Assembly: GCF_038024125.1 (NCBI RefSeq)
Contig: NZ_CP150662.1
Span: forward strand, 2,187,501-2,251,500
Origin: Polaribacter gangjinensis
Lineage (GTDB): Bacteria; Bacteroidota; Bacteroidia; Flavobacteriales; Flavobacteriaceae
Length of the DNA stretch: 64,000 nt
Direction of reading: 5' to 3'
Part shown: piece by piece, positions 9,901-16,320 of the stretch
Position numbering within the stretch: the first letter of the stretch is position 1
Layout: every line of letters starts with the position of its first letter
Position numbers and translations under genes: made by a program
Notes under the pieces: generated by a model
Database searches by the model: none
What the model was told of the DNA's origin: nothing
Seen by the model: only the letters and a program-made list of their open reading frames with translations

Positions 9901-10680
9901 TCCTGTAGTTTTTCGTAATATATTTTTTACAGTTCCTAGAAATGGAAAAGGTTGTAAATGACTTTTAAAATCGTAATATCCACCATGAGGTCCATTTGTA
10001 AACATTGGATGATGTAGCGCAATTAGTGTTGTTTTCCCTTGTGATTTTTTGATTTCACTTTCTAATTCATCTAAAAATTTGGCTCTCGTTTTAATGTCAC
10101 ATTCTTCGTTAATTTTTGGATGTTTGTTCCAATTGGTAACATACCAATGTGTATCAACAATGATCAAACTGATGTTTTCATTGATGTTAACTCTTTCAAT
10201 TGGACAGCCATTTTTGGGTAAAAATGAATTTTTCCCTAACGCATTTTCAACCAATTCTTGTTGTTCTTTTAGGCCATTTAAACCACTGTACCAATCATGA
10301 TTTCCTGGAATAAAATAAGTTTTTCCCGGAAATTGTTTGGCAATATCTGTTTGAACTTCTAAACGATGTTTGGCAAGTTTGTATTTTTTCTTCTTTTTTT
10401 TCTTCGGAATTCCGACTTCATAAACATTGTCTCCCAAAAAAAGTAAGGTTGCGTTTTTAGATGCCTTTGCAATTTCTTTTTCTAGATAGGCCAATGCAGG
10501 ATCTTTTTTATTCAACTCAGAATTTCCTGCATCACCAATCAAATAAAAAGAGTGCAATATTTTTGAAGTGTCTTTTTCAATTTTATTTTCTTGAAATACA
10601 GTTACTTGTATTTTTTTTGTTGCACATGCGTACATTAAAAACAAAAGAAATGTATAGAATGTAATTTTTAATAATTTCAT
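6979..10680 (-). CDS. Metallophosphoesterase / kinase-like / outer-membrane barrel fusion protein
   Basis: Large envelope protein of 1233 residues. An N-terminal signal ends at Cys19 (MYAC, an imperfect lipobox). Residues about 42-370 form a calcineurin-like metallophosphoesterase with all core motifs: GD (Asp50), GDN (83-85), GNHD (126-129), HH (223-224) and GHEH (293-296). Residues about 420-720 contain GDWDRHQDQW (598 onward; D601-R602-H603), resembling the catalytic Asp region of atypical kinases such as HipA and Fam20/CotH types. From about 870 the sequence alternates short hydrophobic strands and ends in a terminal Phe (GFDF), as outer-membrane barrels of the BamA/surface-antigen type do. 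The start overlaps the stop of the MocA-like gene (ATGA). The phosphoesterase part is clear; the kinase-like and barrel calls are inference. Confidence 0.8.
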   Translation of the reverse strand: MKLLKITFYTFLLFLMYACATKKIQVTVFQENKIEKDTSKILHSFYLIGDAGNSELNKKDPALAYLEKEIAKASKNATLLFLGDNVYEVGIPKKKKKKKYKLAKHRLEVQTDIAKQFPGKTYFIPGNHDWYSGLNGLKEQQELVENALGKNSFLPKNGCPIERVNINENISLIIVDTHWYVTNWNKHPKINEECDIKTRAKFLDELESEIKKSQGKTTLIALHHPMFTNGPHGGYYDFKSHLQPFPFLGTVKNILRKTTGISNADQQNTKYNELRKRIITLAQENEKVLFVSGHEHSLQYIVRDNVPQIVSGSGSKTSSVKHTNGSVFSYGENGFARLDVYEDGSSKVHFYTVKDEKIVFETTVFEADKKLIFKSFQNTNLTGKATSVYSNEEIIKTNFHKFLWGERYRKYFGTKVLAPLVSLDTLYGGLTPIRKGGGHQSKSLRLKDVKGREYVMRALRKNAVQYLQAVIFKDQYVDGQLDKTLTESLLMDIFTGSHPYAPFTIDKLAEAIDIYHTKPVLYFVPKQQTLGEFNEDFGDELYMIEERTDEGHGDKKNFGFSNELISTDDLRTNLVKDKKYGIDEETYIRARLFDMLIGDWDRHQDQWRWAAFEEGKKVIYKPVPRDRDQAFSVFGDGFLLNFLTNTLPAIKGMRSYDEALKNPKWFNYSAYPLDMALINQSNKKVWDTQVARIQTQITDEVIDEAFKKFPKEVQGETIAEIKQKLQGRRKNLQKISDNYFKYLNEFQVITGTNKDDWFEIERFSNGETKITVYNIKDGEKGAIIHQRTYNSDITKEIWLFGLDDADRFTSKGFNGNGNIKIKIIGGLSNDLYDLKSEKNIKVFDYKSTKNTFITEKISRKLTDDYDINNYDFTKLKNTANLVSPSLGFNPDDGIKIGVKNTFLENGLVRNPFSKRHIISGYYYFATQGYELNYEGEFANVFGNWNLGVLGRFTSPNFARNFFGFGNNSSNPEAKKDEENNDFNRVRIEQFIAGTFLKWRGYLGAEFKIGAQFQRFEVERTPGRFLETQFAASNSIFSDQEFVNVEASYLYSHSDNKAFTTLGMEFETKNGFTTNVNTQRNFFYNNTSLSITHKINPNGSLVLASKVKGHFIFGKNFEFYQAANIGANEGLRAFRNERFNGKNSFYHSTDIRWNVRKYKTNLLPLNIGFYGGFDYGMVWGTPNLLTVIPNSDSKLHTSTGGGLFFNAADLFLGSVGLFYGADGSRFNFSIGFDF

Positions 10681-11288
10681 TTTGTAGCGTCTGATTTTAT
10701 CAGATTTTTATAATTTTCATAGTCGATTTTCGTATCTAAATCTATCAAACAAACATCTAAAGAACTAACAATTGTTGCATTTTTATTTTTTTCTAAAAAG
10801 TCTCTAGCTCCAAAATCGCCTTTTAATAATTTCAATTCTTTGAAAAATTCTTTTGGAAAAATTGCTGGAACGCCATTTCTTCTCTGATAATTAGAGGCAA
10901 TAATCTTGTTTTTATGTTCAGCAAATAATTCAATTAAGTTTTTCAAATAGGCAATTTCAATGGCTGGTTGATCAGCTAATAAAATAAATACACCCTCTAA
11001 ATTTGGATGATTTTTTTCCAAATAATTAATTCCAAAAACGATGCTTGTACTTAATCCTTCATTAAAATTTTCATTGAAGATAAAATCAACATTTTTAGTA
11101 GCAATTTCTTGTTGAATTGTTGCCGCATTTGCACCTAAAACACAGTAAATGGGTGAAGATGAAATTGCTAAAGCTTTTTCTAAAACAATTTCTAAAAGTG
11201 ACTGATTGCCAATTTTTAACAACTGTTTTGTAGTGTGCATTCTGGAAGATTTTCCAGCAGCCAAAACTAAAACAGGGATATTTTTCAT
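10677..11288 (-). CDS. MocA-like molybdenum cofactor nucleotidyltransferase
   Basis: Nucleotidyltransferase of 203 residues in the MobA/MocA family. It has the nucleotide-binding LAAGKSSRM loop at about residues 9-17, LLADQP at about 103, and GDFGAR at about 157. The length and the STSI and ADQP motifs fit MocA, which transfers CMP to molybdopterin for xanthine-dehydrogenase-type hydroxylases. Its partner is the XdhC-like gene just upstream, which handles and inserts the cofactor. Their substrate enzyme is not in this window. The stop overlaps the start of the downstream phosphoesterase fusion by four bases, suggesting coupled translation. An 8-base inverted repeat covers its start codon. Confidence 0.82.
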   Translation of the reverse strand: MKNIPVLVLAAGKSSRMHTTKQLLKIGNQSLLEIVLEKALAISSSPIYCVLGANAATIQQEIATKNVDFIFNENFNEGLSTSIVFGINYLEKNHPNLEGVFILLADQPAIEIAYLKNLIELFAEHKNKIIASNYQRRNGVPAIFPKEFFKELKLLKGDFGARDFLEKNKNATIVSSLDVCLIDLDTKIDYENYKNLIKSDATK

Positions 11289-11321
11289 ATGTGTAAATAT
11301 TTTTTTAAGCGGTCACATATG
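11286..11321 (-). promoter_or_regulatory. Inverted repeat spanning the mocA-like start codon
   Basis: CATATGTG at 11286-11293 and CACATATG at 11314-11321 can pair in the minus-strand mRNA across a 20-base loop, and the ATG lies inside the 3' arm. The stem is AU-rich and short, so an effect on translation is only possible. A second small hairpin (GTTTGC-TTAC-GCAAAC) lies at 11345-11360. Confidence 0.3.
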
Positions 11322-11385
11322 CAATCGCATTTTTATTCATTGGTGTTTGCTTACGCAAACTCTTTCTTGATGGCGATTTCATGGA

Positions 11386-12405
11386 TTATTGATGAATTTT
11401 TCCTTTCAAATTTCGCAATGAAAAAGGTTCTTTTTTATTGAAAACACTCATGATTTCAGCAATGATTGAAACGGCAATTTCTTCGGGAGTTTGTGCGCCT
11501 AAATGCAATCCTGCAGGAGTGTAAATGGCATCTAAAAATTCGGGATTCAAATCAGGTTTTAGTTCAAAAAGTTCGTTAAATAAACGTTCTCCTCTTTTTG
11601 GAGCGCCTAAAATCCCGATATATTTTGGTTGATAATTAGATAATTGCATAACATATTTTAAATCTTGCACATAGCTATGATTCATAATTACAATGGCTGT
11701 GTTTTCTTCAAGATTTTCAAATTGAATGGTTTCAGGGCTTTCGCCAATAACAGAATTTGCTCCTGGAAAATCGGTCAAACTTTTTGGATCTTTTGCTGAG
11801 GTAATCACATCAATTTCCCAACCTAAATTAGATGCTATTTTGCACAATTTTACAGCATCATGCTCACCACCAATAATTAAAAGTTTGAATGCAGATTTTA
11901 AAATTTGAGTAAAAACTTCACAATCATTTTTCTCTTGAAACAAACTGTTTTTTTGGAATGAAAAAGTTTCTTGGGTTGGAAAAATAATTTGAGAACTAAA
12001 ATTGCCATAAGCTTCATCTTCTTTGATGAAAAAACTATTGATTTCTATTGATTCACGATTTTTTATAGCTTCAGAAAAACGATGTAAAAACTTATTTTCA
12101 ATGTAAAATGGTTCTATTAAAATATACAATATTCCTTCACAACCCAATCTGTATCTGCCATCATACGTGATTATTTTTGCTTTATTATCTAAAAAAACAC
12201 TTTTTGATCTCTGAATAATTTCTTTTTCAACACAACCACCACTTACAGCTCCAATAGTTGACAAATCTTCGGCAATTAACATGCGAACTCCCGGTTTTCT
12301 GTAAGAAGATCCCTCTAAAAAAACGACAGACGCCAACACATTTTTCAATCCTTTTTGTTGATTGATAACGGCTTGCTGAATGATTTCTTTGAGTTCGTGA
12401 ATCAT
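11386..12405 (-). CDS. XdhC/CoxI family protein
   Basis: XdhC-type accessory protein of 339 residues, expected to bind molybdenum cofactor and help sulfurate and insert it into xanthine-dehydrogenase-family enzymes. The N-terminal XdhC/CoxI domain (about residues 10-75) includes the SGGCVE motif, and the C-terminal Rossmann-like domain starts at LLIIGGEHDAV (about 185). It precedes the MocA-like gene by 97 bases on the same strand. The same pairing is seen in gene clusters for molybdenum hydroxylases, but no hydroxylase subunit is visible here. SelO lies about 30 bases upstream on the same strand and could share the transcript. Confidence 0.85.
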   Translation of the reverse strand: MIHELKEIIQQAVINQQKGLKNVLASVVFLEGSSYRKPGVRMLIAEDLSTIGAVSGGCVEKEIIQRSKSVFLDNKAKIITYDGRYRLGCEGILYILIEPFYIENKFLHRFSEAIKNRESIEINSFFIKEDEAYGNFSSQIIFPTQETFSFQKNSLFQEKNDCEVFTQILKSAFKLLIIGGEHDAVKLCKIASNLGWEIDVITSAKDPKSLTDFPGANSVIGESPETIQFENLEENTAIVIMNHSYVQDLKYVMQLSNYQPKYIGILGAPKRGERLFNELFELKPDLNPEFLDAIYTPAGLHLGAQTPEEIAVSIIAEIMSVFNKKEPFSLRNLKGKIHQ

Positions 12406-12436
12406 GATAAATTTGGTTGCTTAAAGATACATTTTT

Positions 12437-13993
12437 TTAGGAACTACAACTCAACATAGAACAACCTACTTTGTCACGAGCCCAATCAGGTCTTTTTGCA
12501 AACCATTTTTGATGATTTGGTTGTTCATCATAGGGTTTTTTTAGCAACTGAAATAGCTCATCAATCAAAGAATAATCCTCTAAATTTGCTGCATCAATTG
12601 CCAATTGCGCCATGTAATTTCGCAATACATATTTTGGGTTTACTGCATTCATTTTTAGTTTTCGTTCAATAGCAGATAAAGATTCTTGTTGTAAACGATT
12701 TGCATACATTCCAAACCAATTTTGCCATTTGCTTTTGATAGTTTCGCTAACGTTTTCAATGTCATAAAAAGCCTCTTTTATCATTTCAAAACCATTCTTT
12801 TCTGAGGTAAAATCACTTAATAACCTGAAAAAAATGGTCATGTCAGTTTCTGATAATTGCAAAGTATCTTCTAAATTTTGGATGAGTTTTGCATCATTTT
12901 TATCCGAAGAAAACAATCCTAATTTTGATTTCATCATTTGTAAAGATTGACTTTCAAAATTGGTTTTATAGTCTTTTAAAATAGATTCTAAAGGAGCAGC
13001 TTCTTCAATCAATGGGAAAAGTGCATTTGCCAATTGATATAAATTCCATAAACCTATATTTGGCTGATTTCCATAACGATAACGTTTGTGTTGGCGATCT
13101 GTAGTGTTTGGTGTCCAGCCAAAATCAAAGCCTTCTAACCAACCATAAGGTCCATAATCAATCGTCAACCCTAAAATCGACATGTTATCTGTGTTCATAA
13201 CACCATGCACAAAACCAACAAGTTGCCAATGAATAATCATTGATAAAGTTCGTTCAGCAACTTCTTTAAAAAATTGAATATAGGTTTCTTTGGATGAATT
13301 TTTTAAATGTGGAAAATGATGCCTCAAGGTATAATCCACCAAAATTTTTAGATTTTTTACATCATTTCTCGCTGCAAAAATTTCGTAATTTCCAAAACGC
13401 AAAAATGATTCAGCAACTCTGCAAACAATTGCGCCTTTTTCATACGCAGGATTTCCATCATACATAATATCACGCAATACGTTGTCTCCAGAAAGGCTTA
13501 GTGATAATGCTCTTGTAGTTGGAATTCCGAGATGAAACATGGCTTCACTGCACAAATATTCTCTGATTGATGAACGCAAAACAGCCAAACCATCAGCATT
13601 TCTTGAATAAGGAGTTTCGCCTGCACCTTTCAATTGCAATTTCCATTGTTTGTTTTGATTTTTAATTTCAAACAAATTAATCGCTCTTCCATCACCCAAT
13701 TGTCCAGCCCAAGAACCAAATTGATGCCCTCCATAACACATGGCAAAAGGTTTTGTGTTTGGATAAATTTCATTTCCTGTAAATATATTTTTAAAAAATT
13801 CTGATGTTGAATCTGCTTTTGAAATTCCAAGAGTTGCAAGCATTTCTTCAGAAACATGAATCAATTTTGGAGCAGCTGTTTTTTTTGGATTTACATACGA
13901 AAATGCCGCTTCAAAAACTTGTCGTCTTGAATTTTCAAGTGTTGAATCAGCAGGTAATTCTTTGGTGAAAGTTTCTGTAATATTTAATTTCAT
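12437..13993 (-). CDS. selO: Protein adenylyltransferase SelO (YdiU/UPF0061)
   Basis: Pseudokinase-fold enzyme of 518 residues that transfers AMP from ATP to protein Ser/Thr/Tyr side chains; the family is linked to redox stress. Family landmarks are the GAGETPYSRNADG loop, the REYLCSEAM segment, the MNTDNMS motif and the metal-binding DYGP. The C-terminus ends in the conserved SCSS tail; eukaryotic members carry selenocysteine here, while this one has Cys. Length is normal for bacterial SelO. The start overlaps the msrA stop by four bases (ATGA), so translation is probably coupled to the methionine sulfoxide reductase genes upstream. Confidence 0.94.
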   Translation of the reverse strand: MKLNITETFTKELPADSTLENSRRQVFEAAFSYVNPKKTAAPKLIHVSEEMLATLGISKADSTSEFFKNIFTGNEIYPNTKPFAMCYGGHQFGSWAGQLGDGRAINLFEIKNQNKQWKLQLKGAGETPYSRNADGLAVLRSSIREYLCSEAMFHLGIPTTRALSLSLSGDNVLRDIMYDGNPAYEKGAIVCRVAESFLRFGNYEIFAARNDVKNLKILVDYTLRHHFPHLKNSSKETYIQFFKEVAERTLSMIIHWQLVGFVHGVMNTDNMSILGLTIDYGPYGWLEGFDFGWTPNTTDRQHKRYRYGNQPNIGLWNLYQLANALFPLIEEAAPLESILKDYKTNFESQSLQMMKSKLGLFSSDKNDAKLIQNLEDTLQLSETDMTIFFRLLSDFTSEKNGFEMIKEAFYDIENVSETIKSKWQNWFGMYANRLQQESLSAIERKLKMNAVNPKYVLRNYMAQLAIDAANLEDYSLIDELFQLLKKPYDEQPNHQKWFAKRPDWARDKVGCSMLSCSS

Positions 13994-14526
13994 TTGAGTT
14001 TGTCAGCGTGTAATTTTCGCAAAGTCGCCAATTTTGGAGTGATTACATATTCGCAATAACCTTGAGTTTTATTGTTTTGATAATAATTTTGATGATAGTC
14101 TTCAGCTTCATAAAAAATTGGCAAAGGACTTAGTTCTGTTACAATTTTATCTGCATAATATCCTTGTACTTTTTGGATGGTTTTCAACGCAATTTCTTGT
14201 TGCAATTCATTGTGATAAAATATCACAGAACGATATTGTGTGCCTACATCAGCTCCTTGTCTGTTTAATGTTGTTGGATTGTGTGTGGTTAAAAAAATCA
14301 CTAAAATGTCTTCAAAAGAAATCAAATTTGCATCAAAAGTAATTTGGACTACTTCTGCATGACCAGTCAATCCTGAGCAAATTTCACGATACGTTGGTTT
14401 TCCAGGAGCATTTCCACCAGCATAACCAGAAACCACCTTTTCTACTCCTTTTACTTTTTGAAAAACAGCTTCTGTACACCAAAAACATCCTCCACCAATA
14501 GTAGTTACTTGAATATTTTTACTCAT
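13990..14526 (-). CDS. msrA: Peptide-methionine (S)-S-oxide reductase MsrA
   Basis: Reduces the S-epimer of methionine sulfoxide in proteins. The active-site motif is GGGCFWC, with nucleophile Cys14 and a second Cys at 17; GHAEVVQ and the YHQNYY segment are further hallmarks. At 178 residues it is a stand-alone enzyme without a signal peptide, hence cytoplasmic. The start codon overlaps the msrB stop by one base and the stop overlaps selO by four, giving a compact msrB-msrA-selO operon. Confidence 0.96.
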   Translation of the reverse strand: MSKNIQVTTIGGGCFWCTEAVFQKVKGVEKVVSGYAGGNAPGKPTYREICSGLTGHAEVVQITFDANLISFEDILVIFLTTHNPTTLNRQGADVGTQYRSVIFYHNELQQEIALKTIQKVQGYYADKIVTELSPLPIFYEAEDYHQNYYQNNKTQGYCEYVITPKLATLRKLHADKLK

Positions 14527-14978
14527 TATTTTTCTGATTTTTCAAGTTGCATAGACACAGAATTGATACAATAGCGCAGTCCACTTGGTGGTGGTCCATC
14601 AGGAAAAACGTGCCCTAAATGTGCATCACACGAATTACAAAGCACTTCAACACGCACCATTCCAAATGAAATATCTTTATGATATTGAATAGCATTTTCG
14701 GTAATAGGTTGTGTAAAACTTGGCCATCCTGAACTAGAATCAAATTTGATTGTGGAATCAAAAAGAGGTGCATTACAACAAATGCAATGATATTTTCCTG
14801 CTTCATAAATCGAACATAATTCTCCAGAAAAAGGCCTTTCAGTTCCTTTTTGTCTCGCAATTCTAAATTGTTCTGGAGTTAATATTTCGCGCCATTCAGC
14901 ATCTGTTTTTTCAACTCTTTTAGTAGGAGTTGGATTTCCTTTGGTGGCAAAATGAAGTATGTCTTTCCAAGTAAGCAT
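14526..14978 (-). CDS. msrB: Peptide-methionine (R)-S-oxide reductase MsrB
   Basis: Reduces the R-epimer of methionine sulfoxide, complementing MsrA. The protein has 150 residues. Zinc ligands are Cys65/Cys68 (CICC) and Cys114/Cys117 (CNSC); the catalytic Cys137 lies in RYCINS, and Cys55 may be the resolving residue. GWPSF and [10 protein letters not shown] are family signatures. It is the first gene of the operon that continues into msrA and selO. There is no signal peptide. Confidence 0.96.
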   Translation of the reverse strand: MLTWKDILHFATKGNPTPTKRVEKTDAEWREILTPEQFRIARQKGTERPFSGELCSIYEAGKYHCICCNAPLFDSTIKFDSSSGWPSFTQPITENAIQYHKDISFGMVRVEVLCNSCDAHLGHVFPDGPPPSGLRYCINSVSMQLEKSEK

Positions 14979-15061
14979 GTTTTTTAATAATTTTAAGATG
15001 TTGTATAAGAAAGAGTAAATTTACGACAAAACCCTCACTTACAATAGCCGTTTTATTTGCT

Positions 15062-15069
15062 TACATTTG
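15062..15069 (+). promoter_or_regulatory. Bacteroidota -7 promoter box for the HD/Pycsar-effector gene
   Basis: TACATTTG matches the TAnnTTTG consensus and lies 22 bases before the ATG. No clear -33 TTG is visible. Confidence 0.45.
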
Positions 15070-15091
15070 TTTTTATAAAATTTTTGTGATT

Positions 15092-16279
15092 ATGAGCACC
15101 TTGCTTTCTGAAATTGAAAATTATGTAACAACCCTTTTGGGTACTCAGTTAGATGCAATGTATGTATATCATAATTTGGCACATACACAACGCATTGTAA
15201 CTGTGGTTAAAGAACTTGTTGAAGCATCTCAATTAGGCGAAAATGAAGCCGAAAACGTAATTATTGCTGCTTGGTTTCACGACACAGGTTTTGTAAAAGG
15301 AGCCAAAAATCATGAGGAAGAAAGTGTAAAAATTGCAACTGATTTTTTAAAAGAGAAAGGCATTTCTGAAGATCAAATGGCAACAATTTCAGCCATTATA
15401 CTAGCAACCAAATTAGGACATCAACCTAAAAATGAACTTGAAAAAATAATTATAGATGCAGATTGTGCGCATTTGGCTTCCAAAAATTACGAAGATTTTG
15501 CCAATTTATTGCGAAAAGAATGGGAACTTACTTCATCAAAAAAACTTTCTGATTTGGAATGGACAAATCAAAATATTGCTTTTTTTGCTGAACAACATCG
15601 ATTTTACAGCACTTTTGCTTTGAAAGAATGGACAAAAAACAAATCGAAAAACTTTGCGAAATTGATTAAAAATCAACAAGAATTACAAGAAAGTTCTCTA
15701 AAATTCAACCAAAAACAAGAAGTTATCAAAATTAAAAAAAACAAAGGAGCTGTTCCTGAACGTGGGGTTGAAACCATGTTTAGAGTGGCTTTGCGAAACC
15801 ACATTACGTTGAGTGACATTGCAGATACGAAAGCCAATATTTTATTATCTGTAAATGCTATCATAATTTCAATGTCATTTTCAACTTTGATTCCTAAATT
15901 AGACAATCCTCATAATAGTTTTTTAATTGTTCCTTCTGTAATTTTTATTTTGTTTACAGTTGCGAGCATGATTTTATCGATTTTGGCAACAAGACCCAAT
16001 GTTACTCAAGGAAAATTTTCGAAAGAAGACGTAGCCAACAAAAAAGTTAATTTGTTGTTTTTTGGAAATTTTCATCAAATGAAATTAGAGGATTTTGAAT
16101 GGGGGATTTCAGAAATGATGCATGATAAAGACTATTTATATGGTTCGTTAACTAAAGATTTGTATTTTTTAGGATTGGTTTTGAACCGTAAATACGGATT
16201 GTTGCGAACTACGTACACCGTTTTTATGATTGGAATAATAGTAAGTGTCATTGCTTTTGGATTGGCTTTTGTGCTTTAA
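15092..16279 (+). CDS. HD domain fused to Pycsar-effector-type (DUF5706) membrane domain
   Basis: Two-part protein of 395 residues. The N-terminal half is an HD-type metal phosphohydrolase: His31 in the NLAHT segment, HD at 63-64, and a later Asp in IIIDADCAH near 130. The C-terminal half, from about residue 225, matches the Pycsar effector family: RNHITLSDIADTKAN, two central membrane segments (about 250-303), a KEDVANKKVNLLFFGNF segment and a last membrane helix at about 372-395. In Pycsar defence such domains respond to cyclic CMP or UMP and damage the membrane, but no cyclase is nearby. I chose the ATG at 15092 over the in-frame GTG at 15086, as it fits the promoter spacing and usual start use. 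Whether it is defensive or signalling is open. Confidence 0.82.
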   Translation: MSTLLSEIENYVTTLLGTQLDAMYVYHNLAHTQRIVTVVKELVEASQLGENEAENVIIAAWFHDTGFVKGAKNHEEESVKIATDFLKEKGISEDQMATISAIILATKLGHQPKNELEKIIIDADCAHLASKNYEDFANLLRKEWELTSSKKLSDLEWTNQNIAFFAEQHRFYSTFALKEWTKNKSKNFAKLIKNQQELQESSLKFNQKQEVIKIKKNKGAVPERGVETMFRVALRNHITLSDIADTKANILLSVNAIIISMSFSTLIPKLDNPHNSFLIVPSVIFILFTVASMILSILATRPNVTQGKFSKEDVANKKVNLLFFGNFHQMKLEDFEWGISEMMHDKDYLYGSLTKDLYFLGLVLNRKYGLLRTTYTVFMIGIIVSVIAFGLAFVL

Positions 16280-16320
16280 AAAAGTAACCTAAAAGCCTAA
16301 AAACACTAAAAAAAACCAAT

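Noticed and set aside
15092..16279. Complete Pycsar defence operon
   Set aside because: No uridylate or cytidylate cyclase gene and no mobile-element context are present; only the effector-type domain is seen.
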